A stretch of DNA of 64,000 nt, from NCBI RefSeq assembly GCF_024362405.1, contig NZ_CP101454.1, positions 3,348,001 through 3,412,000 of the forward strand, written 5' to 3'. This document shows, in pieces, positions 11,253 through 18,820 of this stretch. Both the position numbers and the translations under genes were made by a program. The stretch's first letter is position 1, and each line of letters begins with the position of its first letter. The notes below the pieces were generated by a model, which did not search any database, was not told where the DNA came from, and saw only the letters and a program-made list of their open reading frames with translations. Source of the DNA: Halorarius litoreus (GTDB lineage Archaea > Halobacteriota > Halobacteria > Halobacteriales > Haloarculaceae).

Positions 11253-12263
11253 TCAGGGCTCGACCACGAGCTTCCCGAACGCGTCCCGTTCGGCCATGTC
11301 CCGGAACGCCTCGCCCGTCGCATCGAGGTCGTAGGTTCCGCCGACGACCGGCTCGAACGCGCCCGAGGCGGCGAGGTCGACCAGCCGTTCCAGTTCGGGC
11401 TGGGTGCCCATCGTACTGCCCACGATTTCCTGATGCTGGAGGAAGAAGGGCGCGGCCGCGGTGTCGACACGCGACCCAGCTGTTCGACCACAGACCACCT
11501 GTTTCGCGCCGCGTCGCAACACCTTCGCCGCGACCGCCGTGAACTCGCCGGCCAGATGATTGAGCGCGCCGTCCATCTCCCCGATGGACCGCACCTCGCG
11601 GACGATTTCGTCGGTGTCTCCGGAGACGACGACGTGGGGACAGCCGAGTTCGCGCAGGCGTTCGGCCTTGGTCTCGGAGGTGGTCGTGCCGACGGCCTCG
11701 AGCCCCAGCACGTCGGCGAGCTGGACTGCGGCGACGCCGACGCCGCCGGTCGCACCCGGCACGAACACCCGGTCGCCCGCCGTCAGGTCGGCCTTCCGGT
11801 ACATGTGCCACGCCGTGAGGTATGCCGTCGGCAGGCACGCCGCGGTCTGCGCGGAGAGGTCGTCGGGGAGCGGGATGAGCCGGGAGCCGTCGACGAGCGC
11901 CTGCTCCGCGAGGCCACCGTGATACAGCATGAACGACTGACAAAGGTTCTCCGGCCCCTCGCGGCAGTACCGACACTCCCCGCAGGTCTGGTTCGGGCAG
12001 AGCAGCACGCGGTCACCCTCGGAGACGCTCGCGCCCGCTCCGGTCTCGCGAACGGTGCCAGCGACGTCGAGTCCCGTGACGAACGGAAGCACCCCCTCGT
12101 TGACCATCGCGGAGTCGCCCTCCAGGATCCAGAGGTCGTGGCGGTTGATAGAACACGCCTCGACGTCGACGACGGCCTCACCGTCGCCTGGGTCGGGGTC
12201 GGCCTGCTCGATGAGTTCGACGCCGTCCGGTCCCGTGAGCGAAGTGAACGCGGCTGCGCGCAT
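11253..12263 (-). CDS. Zinc-dependent alcohol dehydrogenase / quinone oxidoreductase (MDR family)
   Basis: A 336-residue medium-chain dehydrogenase/reductase. The N-terminal GroES-like domain has SINRHDLWI and a structural-zinc loop with four cysteines (CPNQTCGECRYC, then C in ENLCQ, about residues 91-109). The Rossmann domain has VFVPGATGGVGVAAVQLA near residue 165. The catalytic-zinc Cys normally before the GHE motif is replaced (ACSINRHD, then TGLDVAG in place of GHE), so catalytic zinc binding is doubtful and a quinone-oxidoreductase type reaction is possible. A TATA-like ACGTATTTGC lies about 26 bases upstream. Confidence 0.85.
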   Translation of the reverse strand: MRAAAFTSLTGPDGVELIEQADPDPGDGEAVVDVEACSINRHDLWILEGDSAMVNEGVLPFVTGLDVAGTVRETGAGASVSEGDRVLLCPNQTCGECRYCREGPENLCQSFMLYHGGLAEQALVDGSRLIPLPDDLSAQTAACLPTAYLTAWHMYRKADLTAGDRVFVPGATGGVGVAAVQLADVLGLEAVGTTTSETKAERLRELGCPHVVVSGDTDEIVREVRSIGEMDGALNHLAGEFTAVAAKVLRRGAKQVVCGRTAGSRVDTAAAPFFLQHQEIVGSTMGTQPELERLVDLAASGAFEPVVGGTYDLDATGEAFRDMAERDAFGKLVVEP

Positions 12264-12379
12264 GGCCCGGTGGTTCGCCGCCGGGTGCAAATACGTTCGG
12301 GCGTCGGCAGCCGGTGAGTCGGCACGTACGACGGTGGTAGTACTGGAGCAGCGAGCATCCGCGCGAACGGTGCGCGGGT

Positions 12380-12470
12380 CGACCGGAGCGAGAACCGAGA
12401 GACGAACGGTGAACGAAGTGAGGGCGGTTCGCGGTGAGCGAACGGAGTGAGCGAAGCCCCTCGCGCAACG
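12380..12470. repeat. Degenerate short repeats (GAGCGAA-type)
   Basis: The 214-base gap between two minus-strand genes contains repeated variants of a 10-12 base unit (GTGAACGAAGTGAG, GTGAGCGAACGGAGTGAGCGAAG). This is simple intergenic sequence of a kind often seen in haloarchaea. No gene or RNA was recognised in it. Confidence 0.4.
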
Positions 12471-12477
12471 GGTGGCG

Positions 12478-13560
12478 TTACAGCGGTTCCTCGCCGTCGA
12501 TGATGCGGAGCGCCCGTTTCGCAAGCGCGGGGACGCCGTCGCGCATCTTCGGGTACATTGGGTCGTCTGAGTTCCCCTCGAGGTAGCGCCGGAAGAACAT
12601 CTCGCCGAGGCCGGCGAGCTTGTAGACGGCGAGCGTCCGGTAGAAGCGGTCGTTGTCGTAGCTGAACCCCGTGAGCTCCTCGTAGCGGTCCACGAGTTCT
12701 CGTCGGGTGGAGTAGCCCTCGCGAGTCATGAACGTGTTCGACAGCGAGTCGGTCGAGGCCGGCGGGTCGGGGTCCTTCGGCTCCCACCAGTACGAGAGCA
12801 TCCAGCCGAGGTCCGTGAGGGGGTCGCCGAGCGTCGACATCTCCCAGTCCATCACGGCGTTGATTTCTGGTGGGGTGCCGGGGGCGTACATCACGTTGTC
12901 GAGCTTGTAGTCGCCGTGGATGAGCGTCGCCGGCGGGTCCTCGGGGACGTTGTTCTGGAGCCACTCCATCACCTCGTACAGTTCGGGCACCTCGCGCTCC
13001 TCGGTCGTCACCGAGAACGCCCACGTGAGCTGTTCGGACCACCGGCGGACCTGCCGTTCGGTGAATCCCGGGGGATAGCCGAAGTCGCCGTGTTCGAGCC
13101 CGACCGCGTCGTAGTCCACCTGGTGGATGTGTGCGAGCGTCTCGACGAGCTCCATGCCGACGCCCTTGCGCATCTCGGGCGTGGCGAACCGCTCGGGCTC
13201 GTCGTAGCGGAGCACGTCACCCTCGGCCTTCTTCATGACGTAGAAGTCCGACCCGAGGACGTCGTGGTCTTCGCAGGCGAGGACGGTCGTCGGCACCGGC
13301 ACGTCGGTGTCCTGCAGCGCGTGGACGACACGGTACTCCCGGAGCACGTCGTGGGCGTTCTCGGCGACCTCGCCCGGTGGGGGTCGCCGAATGACGAGCT
13401 CCTCGTCGCCCCACGTCACGAACAGCGTCTCGTTGGAGTGTCCCTCCTTGTGGTGGCGCACCTCGTACGTCTCGGCCGGGCCGAGCTCTCCTTCGAGATA
13501 CGAGGCCAGGGCGTCCTGGTCGACGATGCGGGCGAAGTACTCCTCGCTCGACTCGGTCAT
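12478..13560 (-). CDS. ACAD10/11-type phosphotransferase (aminoglycoside/choline-kinase fold)
   Basis: A 360-residue kinase-fold protein. Catalytic loop HGDYKLDN is near residue 212 and the metal-binding DWEMSTLGDPLTDLGW follows at about 235. The DWE-STLG-P-DL form is the one found in the kinase domain of mammalian ACAD10/11 and in LvaA of bacterial levulinate catabolism, not that of drug-resistance kinases. Family knowledge: these phosphorylate the 4-hydroxyl of 4-hydroxyacyl-CoA. Its divergent neighbour is an ACAD10/11-like dehydrogenase, so the same role is inferred here. The ATG ending at 13560 is chosen; an upstream ATG at 13602 overlaps promoter-like sequence. Confidence 0.88.
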   Translation of the reverse strand: MTESSEEYFARIVDQDALASYLEGELGPAETYEVRHHKEGHSNETLFVTWGDEELVIRRPPPGEVAENAHDVLREYRVVHALQDTDVPVPTTVLACEDHDVLGSDFYVMKKAEGDVLRYDEPERFATPEMRKGVGMELVETLAHIHQVDYDAVGLEHGDFGYPPGFTERQVRRWSEQLTWAFSVTTEEREVPELYEVMEWLQNNVPEDPPATLIHGDYKLDNVMYAPGTPPEINAVMDWEMSTLGDPLTDLGWMLSYWWEPKDPDPPASTDSLSNTFMTREGYSTRRELVDRYEELTGFSYDNDRFYRTLAVYKLAGLGEMFFRRYLEGNSDDPMYPKMRDGVPALAKRALRIIDGEEPL

Positions 13561-13574
13561 ACGACCACCGTCAC

Positions 13575-13667
13575 TAACATTGTAAGGGTCTGTTACCCCC
13601 ATGGGAACCTATACTTAGGGTTTGTTGTCGGATTAACGAGACATTTTGTGCCGATTGTTTTACAATG
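13575..13667. promoter_or_regulatory. Divergent promoter with repeated TTACAATG boxes and a TAACA/TGTTA dyad
   Basis: The same octamer TTACAATG lies at the TATA position of both divergent genes: on the minus strand at 13578-13585 (18-25 bases before the kinase ATG) and on the plus strand at 13660-13667 (21-28 bases before the dehydrogenase ATG). Next to the first copy is an inverted repeat TAACA (13575-13579) and TGTTA (13591-13595) with an 11-base spacer. This looks like shared promoter or operator sequence that would co-regulate the pair. Confidence 0.45.
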
Positions 13668-13687
13668 GTGTGCGATAAGGCGTTGGC

Positions 13688-14896
13688 ATGGAGTACCACG
13701 ACTCCGAGAGAGCGAGGGAGCTTGCACGCCGTGCCGAAGCGTTCATGGACGAGGTCGTCATCCCGGCCGAGCGCGAGCAGTTGGGACAGGGCCCGCCAAG
13801 CGAGTCGCTCATCGAGGAACTTCGCCAGGAGGCACGCGAGCGGGAGATTTACTGCCCGCAGATCGGCGAGGAGTGGGGCGGGATGGGCGAGGACTTCCGC
13901 GACGTCCTCCCGCTGTTCGAGCAGGCTGGCCGTTCGCTACTGGGCGCGACGGCGATGCGCGTCGACGCGCCGGACGAGGGGAACATGCACACCATCGAAC
14001 TGGTCGGGAGCGACCTCCAGAAGGAGGAGTGGCTGAAGCCGCTCGTCGCCGGCGAGATTCGCTCCGGCTTCTCGATGACTGAGCCGCAGGACGGCGCCGG
14101 TTCGGACCCGAAGATGATGAAGACCACGGCCGAGAAGGACGGCGACGAGTGGGTCATCAACGGCCACAAGTGGTGGACGACGCAGGGGAGCCACGCCGAC
14201 GTGCTCATCGTGATGGCGGTGACCGACCCCGACGCCCACCCTTACGAAGGCGCGTCGATGATTCTCGTCCCGGTCGACGCCGACGGCGTCACCATCGAGC
14301 GGGACATCCCGCATCTCGGTCCCGACATGGACGGCCACGGCCACGCCGAAATCACCTACGACAACGTCCGCGTCCCCGAGGAGAACCTCCTGGGGGCGGA
14401 GAACGCCGGCTTCGCCATCGCCCAGCAGCGACTCGGCCCCGCTCGACTCACGCACTGCATGCGCTTCTCGGGGATGGCCCAACGCTCGCTCGAAATCGCG
14501 AAGGCGTACATCGACGGCCGCGACGCCTTCGGCTCGAAGCTCTCGGAGAAGCAGTCGCTTCGCTACCGCATCGCGGACGCCGAAACCCAACTGCACGCCG
14601 CGCGCTGTATGGTTCGGCACGCCGCGCAGGAGATCGCGGATGGCGAGCAGGCACGGATTCCGGTGTCGATGAGCAAGGTGTTCACGGCGAACGTCTGTCA
14701 GGACGCCATCGACCTGTCGCTTCAAGCGTGTGGCGGCACGGGCATCTCGCGCGACATCCCCATCGCGGACTTCTACGAGGCGGTCCGCGCGTTCCGCATC
14801 GTCGACGGCGCCGACGAGGTCCACAACCGCGTCATCGCTCGCGACGCCTTCTCCGACCTCGACCACTCCGAGGTCGAACACGTTACCAGGTTCTAG
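13688..14896 (+). CDS. Acyl-CoA dehydrogenase, ACAD10/11-like
   Basis: A 402-residue flavin acyl-CoA dehydrogenase: helical N-terminal domain, middle beta domain (FSMTEPQDGAGSD near residue 128, WWTTQGSHAD near 158) and C-terminal helical bundle with ACGGTGISRDIP near 345. The residue at the catalytic-base position is Asp373 in RIVDGADEVHNR, not the usual Glu; the DG-DEVH form is the ACAD10/11 signature. With the divergent kinase it is proposed to remove phosphate from a 4-phosphoacyl-CoA and give an enoyl-CoA for beta-oxidation. That substrate is inference. Confidence 0.9.
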   Translation: MEYHDSERARELARRAEAFMDEVVIPAEREQLGQGPPSESLIEELRQEAREREIYCPQIGEEWGGMGEDFRDVLPLFEQAGRSLLGATAMRVDAPDEGNMHTIELVGSDLQKEEWLKPLVAGEIRSGFSMTEPQDGAGSDPKMMKTTAEKDGDEWVINGHKWWTTQGSHADVLIVMAVTDPDAHPYEGASMILVPVDADGVTIERDIPHLGPDMDGHGHAEITYDNVRVPEENLLGAENAGFAIAQQRLGPARLTHCMRFSGMAQRSLEIAKAYIDGRDAFGSKLSEKQSLRYRIADAETQLHAARCMVRHAAQEIADGEQARIPVSMSKVFTANVCQDAIDLSLQACGGTGISRDIPIADFYEAVRAFRIVDGADEVHNRVIARDAFSDLDHSEVEHVTRF

Positions 14897-15018
14897 AACC
14901 CGCGTGCTCCGGGGTACGATGGGCCCTCGGGCCTCGTCGTGACCTCCCTCGCTCCATGCGTGGCGGACGACTGCGCAGCGACCCGGACGCTTTTGCGACT
15001 CTGTGTCGTGGTACAGCT

Positions 15019-15780
15019 ATGGACGAGCAGGAACTCGAGTTTGCGGCGGGGGCTATCCGCGATGCCGACAGCGTGGTCGCGCTCACCGGCGCCGGGGTGT
15101 CGACCGCCTCGGGCGTCCCGGACTTCCGCAGCGACGGGGGCATCTGGGACCGGTTCGACCCACAGGACTTCCACATCTCACGGTTCGACACCGACCCCGA
15201 GGGGTTCTGGCGCGAGCGCGTCGAGATGGTCGAGGAAGTGTACGGCGGCGACGTTGAGCCGAACGCCGCCCACGAGGCGCTGGCGACGCTCGAATCGGGG
15301 GGGAACCTCGACGGACTCATCACGCAGAACGTCGACGGCCTCCATCAGCAGGCGGGCAGCGAGGACCCGGTCGAGGTGCACGGCAACGGGAAACGAGTCG
15401 TCTGTCGGTCCTGTGACCGCCGGTTCGACGCCGACCCGGTGTACGAGCGCGTTCGCGACGGGGCAGTCCCACCGACGTGTGAGCACTGCGACGACCCCCT
15501 CAAGCCGGACGTGGTACTGTTCGGCGAACAGCTCTCGGAGCACGCGCTGTTCCGCGCCCAGTCGCTCGCCGAGCAGGCGGACACGTTCATCGTCGCTGGC
15601 TCCTCGCTCACGGTTCAGCCGGCCGCGTCGTTCCCCCGCGTGGCTGCCAGCAGCGGCGCGACGCTCGTGCTCGTCAACCTCGAGTCGACACCGCTGTCTG
15701 GCCGGGCCGAATACGATTTCCGGGCAGACGTGACCGACGTGCTCCCCGAGCTGGCGGCCCGTGTCCCGGCCGGGCCGTAG
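15019..15780 (+). CDS. Sir2-family NAD-dependent protein deacylase
   Basis: A 253-residue sirtuin that removes acetyl or longer acyl groups from lysines using NAD and releases nicotinamide. Motifs: GAGVSTASGVPDFRS near residue 24, TQNVDGLHQQAG near residue 100, catalytic His in VEVHGN near residue 119, zinc Cys4 as CRSC and CEHC, and AGSSLTVQPA near residue 196. It has its own TATA-like ACGCTTTTG about 25 bases upstream. It follows the acyl-CoA dehydrogenase, which fits a role in acyl-group control, though separate promoters make this weak. Confidence 0.93.
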   Translation: MDEQELEFAAGAIRDADSVVALTGAGVSTASGVPDFRSDGGIWDRFDPQDFHISRFDTDPEGFWRERVEMVEEVYGGDVEPNAAHEALATLESGGNLDGLITQNVDGLHQQAGSEDPVEVHGNGKRVVCRSCDRRFDADPVYERVRDGAVPPTCEHCDDPLKPDVVLFGEQLSEHALFRAQSLAEQADTFIVAGSSLTVQPAASFPRVAASSGATLVLVNLESTPLSGRAEYDFRADVTDVLPELAARVPAGP

Positions 15781-15818
15781 GTAGCTTTTTGCTGGCTCCA
15801 CGATTGGTGGCAGATACC

Positions 15819-16232
15819 ATGGTACACTACCGAGTCGTCGACACCGACGACGTCGACGAGACGGATCTCTCCACCATCGAAGCCATCCCGCCGAACCTCA
15901 ACATCCGCGCCATCGACGACGCGCTCGGAACCCAGGAGATCGGCGTGAAGCTCTGGTACTTCGAACCGGGCGAGGAGATCCAGTACCACGCACACAGCGA
16001 GCAGGAGGAGCTCTACTACGTCATCGAAGGCGAGTTCTCACTGAAGCTCGGCAAATCCGGCGAGGAGGAGTACGTCGAAGCTGGGCCGGGGACGTTCTGG
16101 GTCGCCGGTCCCGAAACCGGCCACGGCCACCGCTACGTCGGCGAGAACCGTGGCGTGGTGCTGGCGCTGGGCGCCCCGCGGGTCGACGACCCCGGGCTCG
16201 ACCCCCACTCGCTCGACCACGACGACGAGTAG
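15819..16232 (+). CDS. Cupin-domain protein
   Basis: A 137-residue single-domain cupin. The metal-binding motifs are present: motif 1 as HAHSEQEELYYVIEGE (His, His, Glu, near residue 57) and motif 2 as GPGTFWVAGPETGHGHRY (His near 103). Conserved fold, probably iron or manganese binding; substrate unknown. The start ATG at 15819 follows a leader with TAGCTTTTTGC at 15782-15792 as likely promoter. Acidic C-terminal tail (LDHDDE). Confidence 0.87.
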   Translation: MVHYRVVDTDDVDETDLSTIEAIPPNLNIRAIDDALGTQEIGVKLWYFEPGEEIQYHAHSEQEELYYVIEGEFSLKLGKSGEEEYVEAGPGTFWVAGPETGHGHRYVGENRGVVLALGAPRVDDPGLDPHSLDHDDE

Positions 16233-16235
16233 GAC

Positions 16236-16511
16236 TCAGGCGGGCGACTCGACTTCGTCCGGTGAGTCGGCGTCGCCGTAGGTCGTCTGCAAGTACTCGA
16301 TGATGCGGGCGCTCTGGCTCATCGTGACGCCGTACTCGTCGTCGACGATGACCGGGACCTGTCGCTGCCCGGAGACGCGCTCGACGATGTTCCGCTTGGA
16401 GTGGAGTCCTTCGACCCACACCGAGTCGTACGCCAGGTCGAGGTTTTCGAGCTCGTCGACGACGAACTCGCAGTACGGACAGCCTTCGAGGCGGTAGAGC
16501 GTGAGAGCCAT
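16236..16511 (-). CDS. Glutaredoxin / GST N-terminal-domain protein
   Basis: A 91-residue thioredoxin-fold protein with the active-site motif CPYC at about residues 11-14, the cis-Pro region RQVPVIVDDE near 51 and a C-terminal helix SARIIEYLQ. It fits glutaredoxin or a GST N-terminal domain. Haloarchaea use gamma-glutamylcysteine and thioredoxins, so the natural partner is uncertain. It is divergent from a second thioredoxin-fold gene with 73 bases between. Confidence 0.88.
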   Translation of the reverse strand: MALTLYRLEGCPYCEFVVDELENLDLAYDSVWVEGLHSKRNIVERVSGQRQVPVIVDDEYGVTMSQSARIIEYLQTTYGDADSPDEVESPA

Positions 16512-16584
16512 ACCGACCACTCGGGGGCTCGACGCATAACTCCGACGGCGAACAGCTTTTCTCGCGGGCGCATCACCATCCACC

Positions 16585-17058
16585 ATGCTACCGAGCGAGG
16601 GCGAGGTCGCCCCTGATTTCGAGGCGCTGTACTGCGACGGTGAGGCCTTTCGGAGACGGGCCCTCTCGGAGACGCTAACCGAACGCGGTGGCGTCGTCGT
16701 GTTCTTCGGCTTCGTGTTCAACGCCATCGGCGAGAACTGGTGGAAGCGCTACAAGCGCGCTGGCTGGGGTGACTTCGACGTTCCCGTCCTGGGTGTCGGC
16801 CGCGACGGCCCCTACTCGATGAACGAGTTCATCCGGCAGAAGGACCTCCCGTTCGGGTTCTTCGCCGACGTCGAAGGGACGGTCGCCGACGAGTACGACC
16901 TACTGGTCGAGCGTGACGGGATGGCCGGTGTCCGAACCGCGAAGCGGGCAGTGTTCGTCTTCAACGGCGACCGCGAAGTCCAGCACCGCTGGACGAGCGA
17001 CGACTGGATCCACCCCGTTCCGAGAGAGGAGATCGAGGGAGCGGTCAGCGACCTCTAA
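16585..17058 (+). CDS. Peroxiredoxin-fold protein lacking the peroxidatic cysteine
   Basis: A 157-residue AhpC/TSA-type thioredoxin-fold protein: GEVAPDFEAL at the start, VVVFFGFVFNAIGENWW near residue 37, NEFIRQKDLPFGFFADVEG near 83 and KRAVFVFNGDREV near 130. In active peroxiredoxins the helix after the FFGF-like strand carries PxxxTxxC; here that helix reads NAIGENWW with no cysteine. The only cysteine is at residue 17. It therefore cannot act as a normal peroxidase. It could be a binding or scaffold protein. Divergent from the glutaredoxin. Confidence 0.8.
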   Translation: MLPSEGEVAPDFEALYCDGEAFRRRALSETLTERGGVVVFFGFVFNAIGENWWKRYKRAGWGDFDVPVLGVGRDGPYSMNEFIRQKDLPFGFFADVEGTVADEYDLLVERDGMAGVRTAKRAVFVFNGDREVQHRWTSDDWIHPVPREEIEGAVSDL

Positions 17059-17318
17059 TCCAGTCCCCGATAGACCGACTCGGTCAACCGCTCGACGCTG
17101 AAGGCACGTTCACCGTTTGCGTACGTCGAAAGCGGCGGTGGCTCGGCGTAGCGGTACACCTCGACCCGCAGCCGGTCGCTCTCGAAGCCACGGCTCGTCG
17201 CCGGGAGGAACGTCACCACGTCCACGACCGGCGTCGCCGTCCAGTCCGTCGCCGCCAGGTCGGCCCGCACGTTCGGGCCCCAGGTGCCGGTCGGTTCGAC
17301 GAATCGCCCGCGTGGCAT
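17055..17318 (-). CDS. Small protein of unknown function
   Basis: An 87-residue frame starting MPRGRFVEPTG. A GTG at 17396 would add 26 residues (CRGHLFATNAFLL region); neither start has a clear promoter, so the N-terminus is uncertain. Alternating strands (TPVVDVVTFLPA, RLRVEVYRY) suggest a small beta-rich domain. No family recognised. Its stop overlaps the end of the peroxiredoxin-fold gene by four bases (convergent). Confidence 0.5.
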   Translation of the reverse strand: MPRGRFVEPTGTWGPNVRADLAATDWTATPVVDVVTFLPATSRGFESDRLRVEVYRYAEPPPLSTYANGERAFSVERLTESVYRGLD

Positions 17319-17463
17319 GGTGGCCGCTTCGTGGTCGAGCAGGAAAGCGTTCGTGGCGAACAGGTGGCCCCTGCATCCGCGGCGGGTGGGCCACACGACC
17401 GCCGGGGGCCGCCGCGACCGAACTCACGTCACAGGGGGCGTGGCCGTGGCTTCGTATTTGAAC

Positions 17464-18693
17464 TTAGTTGACGCCGAGCTGTCTCGCGATGGTGTTGAGC
17501 TGGATCTCGTCGGTCCCCTCGACGATCCGGAGGACGCGAGCCGACTCCAGTCGGTCCATGAACGGGTTGTCCTCGCTGAGCCCGTTCCCGCCGTGGACCT
17601 GCACCACGTCGTCAGCGATGTCGAACAGCACGTTCGCACAGAGGTACTTGACGACGGACGAGTCCATGATTGCCTGTTCGCCCTGGTCCATCTTCCACGC
17701 GAGTTTCAGACCAGCAGCGTCGGCAGCGTAGGCTTTGGCTTTCCCCTCGGCGATCTTGTGCGAGACGCCCTGAAACTTCCCGATGGGGCGACCGAACGCC
17801 TCGCGGTCGTTCGCGTACTCGACGGCGCGGTCGACGAGGAACTCGGCGTGCCCCATCGCACGGGCACCGATTTCCAGCCGACCGAGCGAGAGGAAGTCCA
17901 TCGCGTCGTAGAACGCCGTGTCCACGCTGCCGAGCACGCGGTCTTCGGGAATACGGAGGTCGTTGAAGTGAATCTCGGCCTGCTGCCCCTTCATGCCGAC
18001 CGCGTTGTTCATCGACCCGAGTTCGTACTCGCCCTCCTCGACGATGAAGCAGGTGATGCCGCCGTACCGGCCCATCTCCTCCTGCGGAGTGGTCCGGGCG
18101 AACACCTGCACGAAGTCAGCGTACGGGGCGTTCGTGATCCACTGTTTGGTCCCGTTGAGGACCCACTCGTCGCCGTCCTTCTCGGCCGTGGTCTCCATGT
18201 TCGGCGAGTCGGAGCCCACGCCGGGTTCCGTCTGGGCGAACGCCGTCGACTTCTCGCCCTCGACCGTGGGTTTCAGGTACTCGTCGATCTGGTCGCCCTC
18301 TGCCTGCATGAGCAGCGGTTTCGGCCCTTCGGGCCCGGCGAGGATGAACTCGGTGAGGCCGCCGCCCTTCGCGGCGACGTGTTTCAACATCCGATACCAC
18401 GTGACGTTGGAGACGCCCTGCCCACCCACGTCCTCGGGGAGGTTCGCGGCGTAGAAGCCAGCGTCGGCCGACCGCTTCCGGACCGTTCGGATGGCGTCCA
18501 GCACGTCGGGGACGAACTGCCCGTTGACCTCGTGACGCAACCGGGGGTTCGACCACGTGTCGCCCAGCTCGTCCTGGAGCGGCTCGACTTCCTGCTCGAC
18601 GAACTCGTCGAGCGACGAGAGGATGAGCCGCGTCTCCTCGTCGGTGTCGAAACTGACGCCACCCGTCGACGAGGCGGCTTCCTGTGTTGCCAT
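17464..18693 (-). CDS. Acyl-CoA dehydrogenase
   Basis: A 409-residue flavin dehydrogenase that introduces the alpha-beta double bond in an acyl-CoA. AFAQTEPGVGSDS is near residue 153, QWITNAPYAD near 180, AFGRPIGKFQ near 300, VHGGNGLSEDNP near 370, and the catalytic base Glu392 in RIVEGTDEIQ. It lacks an obvious membrane part; the electron acceptor would be electron-transfer flavoprotein. The ATG ending at 18693 is used. The spacer to the divergent CoA transferase/racemase-like gene (127 bases) carries two TATA-like runs, TTTATAAGG and GGTTAAGG, on the minus strand. Confidence 0.92.
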   Translation of the reverse strand: MATQEAASSTGGVSFDTDEETRLILSSLDEFVEQEVEPLQDELGDTWSNPRLRHEVNGQFVPDVLDAIRTVRKRSADAGFYAANLPEDVGGQGVSNVTWYRMLKHVAAKGGGLTEFILAGPEGPKPLLMQAEGDQIDEYLKPTVEGEKSTAFAQTEPGVGSDSPNMETTAEKDGDEWVLNGTKQWITNAPYADFVQVFARTTPQEEMGRYGGITCFIVEEGEYELGSMNNAVGMKGQQAEIHFNDLRIPEDRVLGSVDTAFYDAMDFLSLGRLEIGARAMGHAEFLVDRAVEYANDREAFGRPIGKFQGVSHKIAEGKAKAYAADAAGLKLAWKMDQGEQAIMDSSVVKYLCANVLFDIADDVVQVHGGNGLSEDNPFMDRLESARVLRIVEGTDEIQLNTIARQLGVN

Positions 18694-18820
18694 ACCACCA
18701 CATGCGAGCATTCCCCCTTAACCCCTGCGCGCTGGCTGTGCGGCCCCTTATAAACTCGACCGGTGTTTCTCGTTGTAGCGGTCCGGCTACGCTTTTGGCC
18801 CTCCGCGTCCACGGTCGAGT

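Noticed and set aside
17318-17396. An N-terminal extension of the small unknown protein starting at a GTG
   Set aside because: No promoter-like sequence at the right distance; kept as an alternative start only.
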